From assembly GCA_965153455.1 (NCBI GenBank), contig OZ234500.1, positions 13,348,557 through 13,412,556 of the forward strand: DNA of 64,000 nt, read 5' to 3'. The DNA comes from Sphagnum compactum (taxonomy: Eukaryota; Bryophyta; Sphagnopsida; Sphagnales). Under the pieces are notes generated by a model. That model was not told the origin of the DNA and made no database searches. It worked only from the letters and a program-made list of their open reading frames with translations. The translations under genes and the position numbers were made by a program. Shown piece after piece: positions 11,660 through 23,640 of the stretch; the first letter of the stretch is position 1; every line of letters starts with the position of its first letter.

Positions 11660-13079
11660 GCCCTGATGTTATGCTGCTGCTGCTGCTGCTGCTGATCTTA
11701 ACTGTGTTTTGAGATCTATGATGTAGATCCATTTTGGAACCCAGCAGTTCATGTTTGCAATCAGTTTGGACACTATCAACTATGATTCAATAAGCTGTGT
11801 GCATATCTACAGAATTGTAGAAAAATCTCCACAACAATAATCTGAAGGTAAAGTAACAATGAATGCAGTCATAACCTGGTGAGGTGACGAGGTCACAAAG
11901 TGTCAGACCATCACTTTCATCATGATGCAATGACTATCCACTGACTTGATCAGCTCCCAACAGTGGCAGTAGATCAGTATATACTATATAAGAATCTGCT
12001 CAATATTTTGAGCACAGCATGGTACAAAATCTGTCTTGAGTTTCTGTCACTTTTCTGGAAGTGACAGGAATATGCAGTTATAATGTAGGATGGCACTCAA
12101 GAGACATAGTCAAGAGTATCCTCGTTCAAGCTGAACATGCCTGTGGACTTGATGAGGATAAGTGAGAGCCATGGACAGTCCAGTTCAAAGTTTCAAGCCT
12201 ATGCAACTTCAGTCTGCAAAACATCAGATCAAACAATGCAACCACCTTAATCGCACTGAGAAGCAATCCAGGGAATTTCTGCATGTGAGGTGCCTTCACC
12301 CTTCAGAAGTAGCTTTCTTCAATCTTGAAAAATCTGACCAGTGATTTTGATCTATCCAAGGTTTTGCTCTCAGTACTGAGATCACAGCAATGACATCAAT
12401 GGAGGATCACCCCAGAATTTGATGGCAATCTCTTATCTCCAGTTATTCCAGAGTTGCTACTTTGAAACCACAATGAATGTCATATGCAAGACTTGTAAGC
12501 ACCACAGAAGGCAGATTTTGACACAGGTATTACTATTGATTGCATCCCTAAACACAGAGAGTGCAAACTGCAAACATCTGTAGATTCAAAACTGCAGTCA
12601 AAGGTTTAGAAATCCCAGTTTGAGAATGAAAACAACCCATGATGGCTGAGTGCCATTTTGTTCTCACCGGATGCTTACATGACATTGGACATAAAGGGCT
12701 CAATGCAAAAATCTGCTTCAGTGTAAGGACTGTATGTGAATCAATGGGTCTCATTAGATAAACCCTAAACCTAAACTCCTGCTGCCACTGTACATGATTA
12801 GATTACAAGGTTTTGCAGCAAGCTTGAGCTTTATGGCATTCTCAATTGTTCCAAGCACTAAACCTAACTAGTCACTCTGTTTTTGCAACTGTTGCAACTG
12901 CAATTGATGATTATGCTTGTCTATGCAACCACCTCCATCTGTACTCTACAACCTGGGATCAAGGATGATGAAGAAAGAACGTTCTCCCACTTCCAGAAAC
13001 CATAAACCCAAAATTCAGCAAAGCATCTGAAGTAGTTCTGCATTCATGGGTATGTTCATCAAGGCCTGTCTGATCAATT
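11660..13079. other. Intergenic region and presumed 3' flanks
   Basis: No gene is supported here. The stretch lies between the end of the coiled-coil gene (+) and the end of the protease gene (-), so it should hold both 3' untranslated regions. It contains a short CTG trinucleotide run at about 11671-11693 and a telobox-like AAACCCTAAACC near 12763. No convincing terminator signal was identified. Confidence 0.5.
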
Positions 13080-14306
13080 CTAGATGTTGGAAACCGAAGC
13101 CAAGTCCTCCTCAATGAGAAAAATGCAATCTCCTACAGATTTACCTTGTGCCATAGCCAGGGCAAGCTTTGCTTGCAAGCCCTGGTGCCTCCTCAATATG
13201 GAGACAGTATTGAGAACAGCCCATCTAACCTGAGAATCTGCTTTCTTTTGTGTGAAGTTCAATCCCTTCAAGAGAGAGTCGAGCTGTTGAATGTCTGCCA
13301 GACCTCCCTCTGCAATGCCGTAAGTAAGGTACTCTGAGGCCACTCCGGCCAGAGCAACACATGAGAATCTGTTCAAGCTCTGCGCTGACAGTTTGCCGGA
13401 CTTGATCTCTTCCTGGAAATCGTAGTCGACAAACGTGGTGCCTGCTTGCTGTGGCTGCAGTGAACCATGAGTGCGGCGGAAAGCAGCGTCAAAGCTGGAG
13501 AGAGTGTAGCTCTTCGGCAAGATCCCGATCAAGTAGGAGACCAAGAAATGTCCCGATTCGTGTCGTGCCACTCTCTCTCTGTACTTGGAGCTCAAGAGAC
13601 GGCCCAGAGAATCCAACAGTAAGGCCTCGATGCTTCCACCAGTCGCGATCTGATCCAAAGTCCCGACGAAGATGAAGGCGACAACTGCAGACAAGAGTTG
13701 GAACTGGTCCAGCTCCAGTGCTTGCCATGCGACTATGGCTCCCGCTATGGCAGCGATTTGCAAGTTCCGCTTCACCGCGCCTAAGGTCGCATCCGTTGGA
13801 GAAAGGAATCGAGAAGCTTCGATCTTATGCAGCTTCAGCTCCTCCAGAGAGTAGAGACGCATGGGAATCATGGCAGCAGCACCGAAAGCTCGAAGACTCG
13901 ACGACGCCAAGGTCATTGCTTGTGCATCGTATCCCCTCTGCAGTGCTCTATCTATCAAAGCTACCACCTTTCTCGTCTCCAATTCCCCTCTCCTCGCTGC
14001 CGCTAGCTCCTCCGCGTCCTCCTCTTCCCTTTCCTCCGTCTTCTTCCTCTCCTCGTCACTTGTTTTCAAACTAGAAACGATGACACCCTGCAAACTTCTT
14101 CTCCGCCATTTCCTTGAGTTCTTGTTTCGGCACGGCTTTTCGACAGACAACTTCCCGCAGCAAAATCCGAGGCCGATGTAGCAAGGAAGCACGATATCAC
14201 CGCTGCTTGAGTTCGGGATTCTCGCGACAAAAGTTGTGGAGAAGGAGACGGGGAGGAGAGAGGTACTGCTGTTGCCGATTACAGACACTGCTGCCGCCAT
14301 AGCCAT
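13080..14306 (-). CDS. Plastid FtsH-like metalloprotease without an AAA domain (VIR3-type), 408 aa
   Basis: Intronless. The ATG at 14306 begins MAMAAAVSVIGNSS; upstream in-frame sequence has no further ATG. The Ser/Ala-rich, basic first ~75 residues look like a plastid transit peptide. An acidic helical linker (~83-112) follows, then a conserved middle section and two hydrophobic segments (~183-197 and ~203-217). The zinc-site motif HESGH is at ~249-253, within RVARHESGHFLVSYLIG. The C-terminal helices (LAGVASEYLTYG, GLADIQQL) match the M41 peptidase domain of FtsH. There is no Walker A/B ATPase module, which is the mark of the plant family that, as I recall, includes Arabidopsis VIRESCENT3 (At1g56180) and At5g27290. 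The likely site is the thylakoid or envelope membrane, in plastid development; that role is inferred from the family. It is head-to-head with the HSP90 relic, whose start codon is 653 bp away. Confidence 0.88.
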   Translation of the reverse strand: MAMAAAVSVIGNSSTSLLPVSFSTTFVARIPNSSSGDIVLPCYIGLGFCCGKLSVEKPCRNKNSRKWRRRSLQGVIVSSLKTSDEERKKTEEREEEDAEELAAARRGELETRKVVALIDRALQRGYDAQAMTLASSSLRAFGAAAMIPMRLYSLEELKLHKIEASRFLSPTDATLGAVKRNLQIAAIAGAIVAWQALELDQFQLLSAVVAFIFVGTLDQIATGGSIEALLLDSLGRLLSSKYRERVARHESGHFLVSYLIGILPKSYTLSSFDAAFRRTHGSLQPQQAGTTFVDYDFQEEIKSGKLSAQSLNRFSCVALAGVASEYLTYGIAEGGLADIQQLDSLLKGLNFTQKKADSQVRWAVLNTVSILRRHQGLQAKLALAMAQGKSVGDCIFLIEEDLASVSNI

Positions 14307-14959
14307 CAAAGGATTTGCTCACAGCGCAATCCTTCTCTCTTCCTCCTCCTCGTGAGCGTCGTTCTCTTCCTCCCCGTGAGGTTCCTCCTACTCTTCTGTC
14401 AAAACAAAGCCGGATGTTTCGCTTCTTGCAGATAGATCCAAATTGTGAAACTCTTTTTCAAGATGCAAGATCCATTATACTCCATCAAGACCACAGATCA
14501 CATGAATCCCTCGAGGAAGGAAAAAGCAGCCAGGACATCTTGTTGCGGCAACACCTTACTGGCTGGATGGCTTCCATCTGCAAAAGTTCGCCGCCGCAAA
14601 CAAACAGAAGAGAAACCAGCTCTTGCAGGTATGCTCGCGATCGCTGCACAATCTGTGGATGTTCCTGGATTTGCAAGATGTTCAAGGATCGAAAGGATGA
14701 TGCGATTTCTCTTGTTGCTTCAACCTCCTGCACTCCGTGATGTAGCTCGAAGCTCTTCAAAGGCTATTACCGCACTCATTCTTGTTGTGTTCGTTGTTTT
14801 TCTGAATTTTGTTTTTCTGTGCGATCGCTTAAAGATATGCAATGACATTTGTTTTCTTGAACACACACACACACACTCACGTTGAGGGTTTGGAGTTTGG
14901 AGCAGGGCAGCACCTCCTCTTGGAGAGTTTCTTTGTGTTTCTGGTAGTCAGCAAAAAAC
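14307..14959. promoter_or_regulatory. Divergent upstream region between the protease gene and the HSP90 relic
   Basis: This 653-bp interval separates two start codons facing away from each other, so it should hold the protease promoter and 5' untranslated region and the former HSP90 promoter. It is richer in C/T near 14330-14400 and has a short CA run near 14862-14876. Open frames within it (for example about 14445-14885) match no family I recognise. I did not see a clear array of heat-shock elements. Confidence 0.4.
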
Positions 14960-17900
14960 ATGGCGGTTGTTGGTGAAGAACAACAGGCAGGGGAGAAGTT
15001 GGAGACTTTTGCCTTTCCAGGCGGAGCTGATCAGTCAGCTGCTCAAAAGTCTCATTCTTATCAACGCATTTTGCAGCAACAAGAAGATTTTCTTGCCAGA
15101 GAGGTGGTCTCTCTGATATCTAGTTGCCTCTGATGTGAGTTTTTCGTCATTGCAAATGTTTCGGTTTTTCCTGTTCTTTCTACTGTTGCTGCTGGAGTGT
15201 TTTCTGGTGCTTCCGTCCTTTTGTGACATCAATTCCTCTTTGCTTAGCCATCTTTCATTTCAAAGCTGGAGAGGAATGTTGGTTTCTTGGACTGGAGTAT
15301 CTCAATGAAATCAAGGCATGGGAAATTGCGCAGTCTTTAGCATAAGCTTTTGGTTCAGTTTTGCAGAGGGAGATGTGCTTTAGAATCAAGCCTTTCAAGT
15401 TGATGTGCCTGTGAGTAGTGTTGATGTGATAATAAGCCTTGGACAAGAAGATCTGGTTTGAAGGACTTACAGACAAAAGCAAAGCTTGACTTGCAGCCGG
15501 TCTATGCGGTTTCTTCAGGTAATACTAATGAGAAGGAAGGCCTTGAATACCATAACTATCAATGATTCTGGGATTTGCATAATAACCAATTCTGGTGAGA
15601 GAGTCTGTGGTCTGATTCAAGGTTTTTCAATGATGCCTATTCTGTTGTGATATATTATGATCATATGCAGAATTTTTTTTCCTTCCATGGCTCTTGTAGT
15701 TATGTTAAGTCTGTTGCCTGCTTGCTTGCTTGTACAGGCACAAGGTAAAATGAATGAAGGTTTCCCTCAAAAGCTTGTTTGCAGCTTGAATGAGGATATT
15801 ATTGATGTCTAGCTATAGCTCATGAGTGCTAGCTGAGTCTTTTTTTGTGCTTCTGAAAACTCAGGATGCGGATTTTCATATAATCAGTTGCCTAAAATTT
15901 TGAGCAGCATATTCTACATGTATTTACCAACGATTGTTGTGAGCTGATGAAGTTAGTGTGGGAGTAATGTCAGCTTGTCACTGCTATCTTACCATAGTGT
16001 TCTTGATATGATACTATGTGTCCAAATTTGGACCTTGAATCTGTAGTGAGAATACAATAGTGGTGCTATTGACATTGTGGGGCCTGAGGGGATCTTCAGT
16101 ATGCAAAGTAATAGCCAAGCTGAGCAGCCAAAAGTATATGGTACATTGGATAGTTTTGATGGTGTGTGGTGTTTGAGCAGCTGTGATGAAAATACATTGC
16201 AATATAGTCTGAATTGCCACTGGCAATCGTGACATTCAGTTGTAGTCAAATTCTAAGCTGTGGACTGCCTAGCAGGCTGAAAACTTATTGAATTCTCTGG
16301 TTCTCTTCTTACTCAGCTACAATATGCAGGCATTTCTTAAGCACATGCGGTAACAGGCATGCTTTTTAGCATGTAATTGCTGTTAGTTCTGTCTGTCCTA
16401 TTGCACCATATTTTTGTGAAGTGAGTTGTCTGATCAAGATGGTTCCTTGACCAGGTGATGAGGTGGGTCAGAACTAAGGTCATGTTGCATCCCAAGGAGG
16501 ATCAGCTGGAGCATTTGGAGGAGAAGAAACTGAGGGATCTTGTAAAGAAGCACTCAGAGTTTGTCAGCTACCCCATTTCAGGACAGAGAAGGCATCTACA
16601 AAGGAGGTGTCTGATTATGAGGATGAGGAAGTTGATAAAGCAGGAGAAAAAAGGCTGAGGAAGGAAAGATTGAAGATGTTGTAAAGAAAACCAAGAAGGT
16701 TAGTTAATGTCTCCCCTTGGGATTACTTCTCATGATGGTGGCATTGATGTGTTAGGATGCAATCATCACTGGATTTTCTAGTGAGACATTGTCTGGCTCT
16801 TTAAAACTTCTCTTTCTCTGCAGTTCAAAGAAGTGTCCTGTGAGGGGGCTGTGATGAAAAAGGAAAACCCTGTTTGAATGGCCCACATGACCCAGTACCC
16901 ACCATCCCACCATCCAAAAAACCCCATTATGGGTCAATTTCGGATGAACACCAACTCTCATTGCGGTGGGTTCCACCTTGGTTCCCTCCTACATGCCCCA
17001 TATTCCAACCTGACCTACATACCTACCTACCTACCCTATGCGGTCTCCTACCTTCCCACCCCCTCAACTTCCTACCTGCCTACCCCTCAACCTCCTACCT
17101 ACCCACCCTGCAGCCTACCTACCCCCATTTTTTCCCCATACATTGCCTCCATCACCAAGCTTTTCAAGTTCATTCTACTCCTTTAGGCTGAAGCTCCCAT
17201 GGTGGATTGTGCTCCAAGCTCAAGCTCTCTCTCATGCCATGGAGCTCTTGCATGCAGCTTGGTGGTTGTGGAGCTTGGAGAAGCTCTCTCACCCCTTGAA
17301 AACAATCCTGGAGAAGTAAGATCTCTCTCCCTTCTCTCTCATTTCCTGGACTTGTTTCTTTGAAATTTTTGTAGGGTGTAGGAAGAAAAAGAGAAGAGGG
17401 AGAAGGAAGTTGCAGTGGTGACCGGAGCAGAAGAGGAAGAAGGAGAAGACTGTCATTGGTGTTGCTATGAGGAGCTCACTTCCCTACTTGCAATGCTGAA
17501 TTTTTTTTTCTCAGAGCCAGGGTTGTCATTGTAGTTGATGACTATTTTCTGGTAGCATGTATCCAAGTTGACATTCAAGGATGTCATGATTCTCTTGTTA
17601 TGTGCTGACATAACCTTTTTTGCCTTCTATCTCTTTCACTGTCAGCATTTCTTGTTTATGAATATAGGCTTTTTATGGAGTGGATGCAAATGGTGTGAAA
17701 AAGAGTAGCCACACCTTATTCTCATCCTGGGATGCTGATATATTCTATGGAAATCTCTCTGATGTATTCTTGCAGCTGGGCTAGTCATGGTAGTCAATGA
17801 ATAATCAGGCAGCATGTACCCAGGTTTGTTGACAAAACAAGGACAAGATTGGATGGTTAAATGCTTGATGTGGTTATTATGGGTGGAGTGCTAATACGGA

Positions 17901-18412
17901 GCAAATCATGAAAGTCACAAGAACTTCCTGATACGGCAGCACAGGCAACTACATGAGTAGCAAGAAGGTTTTTGAGATCTAATTCTGACAAATTGCTGTC
18001 ATGATGGAGCTTTACAAGCATGTTGATGCTGAAAAGACTGTCAAGAACCTTGTCCTGTTACCTTGTGAGAATGGCTTGTTATTCACCTGCTGCATCTTGT
18101 ATTTTGTGATGAAGAATCTGCAAAGCTTTCTCCTCTTCTTAATTCATACATTCTGGCTTTAAACTGGGGACTGTTGTTAGCTATTTTTCTATTATTGCTC
18201 ATATCAAGATCATCTTGTGTTATCTGGAGGACCCAGTATTATCTTTATTCAATCCTGCCTTGTTTTTGTATGCATCTCTTCTGTCTTGTGGATTCAGTCT
18301 TAAAGAATCCAACATGGTTGGAACTTGCATTCACCGGATGGTCAAGCTAGACCCTAGCATTGATGAAGACAATTCAACTGCTCTTGACGATTCTTATGAT
18401 TCTGAGACTTGA
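14960..18412 (+). pseudogene. Decayed cytosolic HSP90 gene with frameshifts and a missing middle domain
   Basis: Collinear pieces of cytosolic HSP90 lie on the plus strand. (a) 14960-15135: ATG, then the region of ETFAF and FLxRE, with frameshifts, ending at a GTGAGT donor-like site. (b) ~15435-15510: equivalent of the FExLTDKSKLD block, with a one-base frameshift. (c) ~15530-15580: NTxTIxDSGI of the ATP pocket. (d) ~16455-16700: [20 protein letters not shown] and SEFVSYPIS, then the charged linker out of frame. (e) ~16819-16870: the KEVS...KKENPV block behind an acceptor site. (f) ~17870-18412: MSSKK, the VKNLVLL segment, then GFSLKESN and IHRMVKL, with in-frame stops before ending YDSET without the MEEVD tail. 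Most of the middle domain is missing between e and f. Preserved intron positions show decay of an ordinary gene copy, not a processed retrocopy. Confidence 0.85.
16870..17320. repeat. C-rich, CCTACC-repeat block inside the HSP90 relic
   Basis: The composition shifts here to C-rich sequence with runs of 'ctacctacctacc' and 'cctacctaccc' at about 17010-17130, unlike the surrounding HSP90 remnants. It lies where the HSP90 middle domain should be. It may be inserted DNA or local microsatellite growth. No TIR or target duplication was found, so no element class is assigned. Confidence 0.4.
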
Positions 18413-20156
18413 CACGGGCAGTCATCTGGGACAGGTGGATTAGAGCAACCTTTTAAGGTGGTCCTGTTCAACAGGTGAGTTGAGAATTGGCAGCTGGAGT
18501 TATAGCAGGCACACAAACAACTAGATGAAGTACTTCAAGCAATTGTTATGTGTCAGTGTTTCATGCTAGCTAGTAGGGAGATATATTGTTGATGCAGCCC
18601 ATGATGGAGTCTGATATGAGTCCATGTTGAAATTCTTGTTCAGCTCAAATTACATGTCCAGTTCAGTGTACAAAGAAGCTAACTGATGCCATTGCAATTG
18701 TCACTTTACCCAACTTGTGTCATGTGCTTCAGGAGTGCTCCTGATCCATGCTGTCCAAATTCAACCAATGTGAATGGTGGACACAGAAAGGGAGGGAAAC
18801 TAGAACTAGGATTGATCTTTCTCGAGAATCACAAACATGAGAGTCATGTAATCTCTCTTTGTGAAGAGAGATGTCACTGTTGCTGCACTGCATGAAATAG
18901 GAAATTGCAAGAGACTAGGTTGCTATTCTAGAAATGTGCAAACTCTTGTGCAACAAATCCATTTGATGCATCTGCAGCAAATCTTTAGTGCCATAATTTT
19001 TCTTGATAGAAGAAGAAATTGGCTATGGTTCATCAAGATATATATGCCCTTAAATTCTCGCAAATGTGTTTCTTAACTGTAATGACAGTAGTGCATGACC
19101 AACTCTTCCGAGAGATAACAAAGTGATCTTCACAGTAGGAAGAAACTGGATGCTTCTAAGTGAAATTGGGTCGAACATGATACCAAAACATAGTGTGAAG
19201 CTGTCTGTTGTATGTCTACCTGTAGAGTTCACAGTCATCAGTTGCTCTTGTTTAGTTCTGCAACCAACGCCACGTTCTTTCTCCTGTCTGCTGCTATTGT
19301 CTGTGCTGGAGAAGATCATTCTTGCGTCACTGTTTGTTTCTTTGTTTGTTTTTTTTGTTTTTTGTTCAGACCCACGATGAGCATAGTTTACACTAAATTT
19401 GGTGAAGTCAGATTCATGTCAGTTGTCTTGCCAGGTTTTGCTTGGTTGTTTTTGTACTTCTACTGCTTGGCGTACCTATTTCCGGTTTTGAAACACTCTT
19501 CTGTTTCCATTTATAATGCTGCGCTGCATGGTCCTGCATCTTTGTTATGTACGAGAGATGACGGACGCATGGTGATAGCACGACTGCGGAGTCCTTTTCG
19601 CGGCGGTGAGTCGTCGTGGTTTCTGTACTCCTCCATGGATATATTTGTGCCTGCGTCCGTCGTGCTTTCTGTACTCCCTGAATATACTTGTGCCTGCGTG
19701 CATCTGGATATTACGTGAACAATCTTTGTCTATTTTTGGCCAGACGCGTTTCGCTGAAGCCGGTATGGCGAGGATCTGCTGGGATTTCGGACACTGACGC
19801 AGCTTTCAAGGACCATTGACGGGATTCGAGGCAGAAGGAAGCAAGCCAGCCAGCCTTTCTGGATTTCGCTGAATTCTGGATTTCTAGATTTTGACGCTGA
19901 AAGAGAACAAGAATGGAGTCCGTACGTGATAGAATGATCTCGTAGTTGCACCGAGTTCGTGACCGAATTTCGAAGAGGAGGTCGAAGGCAGTGAGTGTCT
20001 CGATCGGCGGCAGCGTCCGTCACGTACGTGGTGCCGGGTTTTTTTTTGGCGAAATTATTATGTATTGTCTGACGGCTTGAGTTCTCGTTGTGGCAATCTT
20101 GGAGCCGGCCGGCGGGGAGTTGATTCTTGATTTGCTCATCTGCTGGACTTGCTAAG
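18413..20156. other. Intergenic region upstream of the dynein light chain gene
   Basis: No gene is recognised. GC content rises from about 19550, and this part is probably the promoter and 5' untranslated region of the gene at 20157. It contains a ~48-bp direct duplication near 19620-19705, where 'ttctgtactcc' and 'atatNtttgtgcctgcgt' recur in order. Sequence from 18420 to about 19500 shows no coding bias. Confidence 0.45.
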
Positions 20157-21250
20157 ATGTTCGAAGGTACGGCAAAGATCGGAGAGACAGACATGCCAGA
20201 GAAGATGCAGGAACACGCAATGCGCTGTGCCTTGGACGCTCTGGATCTGCACGAAATCAGCGACTGTAAGGAGATTGCCTGCTACGTCAAGACGGTACGA
20301 GTACTCGCACTTTGTGGCTCGCTCTCGAGCTACTAAGCTTTTGACGTTTTCTTCACTCTTTCCATTTGAAAAGCACTGAACGAAGTAAAGAAATGAGGAA
20401 GAACGCAATTTCAGTAGGAAAGAGAAAAAGAGCGTTCAGAGCAGCCATGAACTAGAAAATGTCTTCTGTGAAGACAAGAGAGAGAGAGAACATCACTCGG
20501 ATGCTTTCTAGATACATACAGTGTGCGTAGTTTCACAAGGGGAAGCGGGAGAGTTGGAGATGATCCAAAGGTAGAAACAACAATGCTGCTGTGCCACTAT
20601 TGCTGTCTCCAGAAAACCAGGAAAACTCTTGGTTTGCAGTTTTGCAAATTGTGAGAAATACATCCTTCTTTTCTTTTCTCACGAGGCTTTAGCTACATTC
20701 TTTGTTTTCAAGTAATAACGTAGAGAGCGAGGTCCCGGCACGACCGATTTTGCAACTACAAACTTGCAATCTAGAACACAAACATTTCCTGTTGGAAACA
20801 AATAAGGAACTGTGTAGCTCTTCCATTTGGAATTCACTTTCCACAATGGCGACTCAAGTAGATCACTTCATTTCTTTCCCGCTTCAAAAATGAGACCATC
20901 ATCAGAAGCAAAGCTTTACAGACTACCATCATCTTCCTCAATGCTGCCGATTTGCAACAAGGAATGTTGCAGATTTCCAATGATGTGTGACTGGTATACA
21001 GGGATACATCGATTCTAGAAAAACCTATGTCAACGTTTTGATAGGAGGCTGTGAATAATGTGGTTTTTTATGGCAACAGCTTTCTATTTGTGGTGAATGT
21101 TTAATGCAGCAATTCGACAACACGTATGGACCTGGATGGCAATGTGTGGCAGGGACCAGTTTTGGCTCAGGCATTACTCACTTATTTGGATGCTTCATCC
21201 ACTTCTGTGTGGGACCACTTGCCATCATGCTCTTCAGAGGAGCTTCATAA
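20157..21250 (+). CDS. Dynein light chain, LC8 type (2 exons, 92 aa)
   Basis: LC8 proteins are small dimeric hubs that bind short linear motifs in many partners and are subunits of dynein motors. Exon 1 is 20157-20294 and exon 2 is 21110-21250, with a phase-0 intron of 815 bp (donor GTACGAG, acceptor TTAATGCAG). The ATG gives MFEGTAKIGETDMPEKMQ, matching the family N-terminus with its DM.E.MQ signature. Exon 2 has QFDNTYGPGWQCVAG, FGSGITH and the last beta strand LAIMLFRGAS. The length of 92 residues is normal. Against animal LC8, the segment usually reading GRNFGSYVTHET is GTSFGSGITHLFG, so the peptide groove differs, as in other plant LC8-like proteins. No other ATG lies upstream in frame before a stop. 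Whether it serves flagellar dynein (in plants with swimming sperm) or another scaffold cannot be told here. Confidence 0.9.
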
Positions 21251-23640
21251 GAACCTAAAAGCACTTCTGTTGCAAATGAGAAACCGACTGTGCATGAGGT
21301 GAGTTTAAAAGTTCAACAAGCTTTCTTCCTGCTCATGGCATGCTTGCTGTATAATCGGCTCTTGATTCTTCTTCTCTTTTTTTGTTATGGAAGCAACAGT
21401 TTTACCAGTTTTCTCTGTCTCAGTCTTTGCTTGTAACAACAGGCACAAAATACACAAATCCTTTTTCATTGCAAAGAAAAATAAAAACACTAAATTCCTT
21501 CTAAGTATCATTAGTTGCCATCAGGAGATTTCATTTTGTTTAACTGTTCACTTCTCTTTTCGGTTCTTCAGTTCTGTGTGAGGTGGTGAGAAAATCTAGA
21601 GGATCCAGTTAATGGCAAGTTCCTCCGCCTAGTATACTGAGCATGATCTTGACAGAACCCAGATTCATTTTGCTATAAACTGCAGGTTGGCGTCCCGTAG
21701 CCTGCTACACCACCCATGATTTATAATAGATGACCTTGCAAGCTTAAGGCTCAACTGGGAGGATCCAGTACTAAGCTCTGCCCAATACTTGTGTTTGTTT
21801 TCCTTGATTTACGCAATACATTATTCATGCCATGATGTGGGCAATCTGGGAGGCTGAAGTTGGTCTGTTTTGAAGTTTTGAAAATAAGGTCTCGTGGTAC
21901 TCTGTTTCAGTTTCTGTCAAATGAGAAAGGAACATAATTTCTATGTCTCACTGAAGGCTCATCATGCAATCAATTGACCAAAAGTTACAGATGCTCTGTA
22001 TCACTCAGGCAAACATTATGCACATGATGCAAACTTGTTGTATGTTTGTACTTTGTCAGCAATTGTTTTTGTAATATTCTGTTTTACATAAGTGACTCTT
22101 TGGTGGACAGAAGTAGATAGTCAAGCAATACCACTCATGGCAAACACAGAGCCTGTAATCGTAAGTCCCTTACCTAGCTTTCTCGAAACAGAATGTGTAG
22201 CTTGTGCACACCTTCTCCACAGACCTGCAGCAAAGATATAAAAGTTAAAATTATGCTTTTTGGAATTGCAATGTGGAGTGGGAGTGTGTTGCTGCATCCA
22301 TTCCATGTATTTTCAACTGGGCAATTCCTCCCTTGACAATCAAATCAAACGAAACTGCACTGGTTGTCAATGTTGAATATGTGGGTACAGAACATCGAAA
22401 CTATGTTTTGGCGGGTCAATATCAATGTCATGGGTGGCTGTTTGTGTGCGTAGTTCTGCTACAAATGTGCAAGGCTTCTGCTGACAACACGAGCAGCAAA
22501 AGAGCATGAAGAACTCTGGTACCCTAAAACCCCTCTCCCCCCTCCCACCTCCTCCAACAAATTGAATTCTCTCGACAAACAACAGAACATGTCAGCAAAA
22601 CTCATAAAAACTGGCTATCAACTATGGAAAATTTGGCAGTATTGGAAATAATACTAGGATCACAACTAGAATACTAGGATTCGTACTGAAATACATATCA
22701 TATTAGTAACTGCAAAATCCTGCTGTCACTGAGAAAAGACCCCAGAGAAAATTTAGAGCTTGTTCCTGCAAGCTCCATGAATCCACTGCCCTGCAGATAG
22801 AGGTGAGCATTGCTTATACCACTATATGCAGAGAATCCTTGCAAGGCACAGGGAAAGAACCCATGCAGCACTTTATGTCGTGGATATTCGTAATCCCAGA
22901 CAGGACACTTCATGTTCATGGTACAAAGTCCCTTGGCTTCCTCACAAAATTCACTTGAAAATTCCCTGGAAGCTGGAACACTCTTATAAAAACCTCCTTG
23001 GTCTGACAGTGACTATTCCTCTTGGATCTCATATAGATCCAATCCCAGAGATGTACCCTCTAGTGTTTACAGTTGCAACAAGACCAGGGGATGTAATCAG
23101 ACACTGCTAGTGCTATGTCCACTTCCAACCATCATACGGATGGTGATGAGATCCTCTACAACCAAGAGGACGTGTCAGGTTCACCCCCTAACATTATCAT
23201 GAGTGTGTACAATGATTCCGTGTGATGGATGTAAGAGGTTCTCATGTCACCCGCCACTGAGAGATGCAAACAAGGGTGAGCGACCTGAAGGAAGCAGCAC
23301 ATCACGGTATGCATCATACTCCACCTCACTTGTTCCTGTGAATTCAGAGACCTGTATGGCACAATCTCTTTCATCAGGATTCCATCATTTGTTTTTCTGT
23401 TGTTGTCAGCCTTCCCAAACCAGTATACTCTAATAATAGTCTTCCCTGCAACTTACAAACTCTTTCCCACAATTTTTCTGTATTCACCAGTCTGAACTAA
23501 TGCTTATATGATTGGGTCACTGGCACAGGTCACCAGGGCTACAGAATTTCAAGGTTGTATGATTGCGTCACTGGCACAGGTCAGTAAGGCTACAGAATTT
23601 CAAGGGAAGAAACACAATATCTTCTATTAGGCCCTTAGCC
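21251..23640. other. Intergenic region between the LC8 gene and the RPAP2 3' end
   Basis: No gene could be supported. A plus-strand open frame at about 22826-23110 and minus-strand frames near 23156-23374 have acceptable splice-like flanks but match no family I know. The segment near 23130-23620 probably contains the RPAP2 3' untranslated region, including a duplicated ~52-bp block listed separately. Confidence 0.4.
23510..23606. repeat. Tandem duplication of a ~52-bp unit near the RPAP2 3' end
   Basis: The sequence 'cactggcacaggtca' with downstream 'ggctacagaatttcaagg' occurs twice in tandem, near 23518 and 23570. The copies are nearly identical, so the duplication is recent. On the minus strand it falls just after the predicted RPAP2 stop codon, in the presumed 3' untranslated region or the former C-terminal coding region. 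Confidence 0.75.

Noticed and set aside
14315-14885. Open frames between the protease and HSP90 relic starts
   Set aside because: Overlapping frames without family similarity in a region better explained as divergent promoter and leader sequence.
22826-23110. Plus-strand open frame of 94 codons downstream of the LC8 gene
   Set aside because: No recognisable motif and no convincing partner exons. The length is compatible with chance.
23156-23290. Candidate last exon of RPAP2 after an acceptor near 23282
   Set aside because: The encoded tail shows no resemblance to the RPAP2 C-terminus, and a closer exon at 23667 keeps frame with a short intron.
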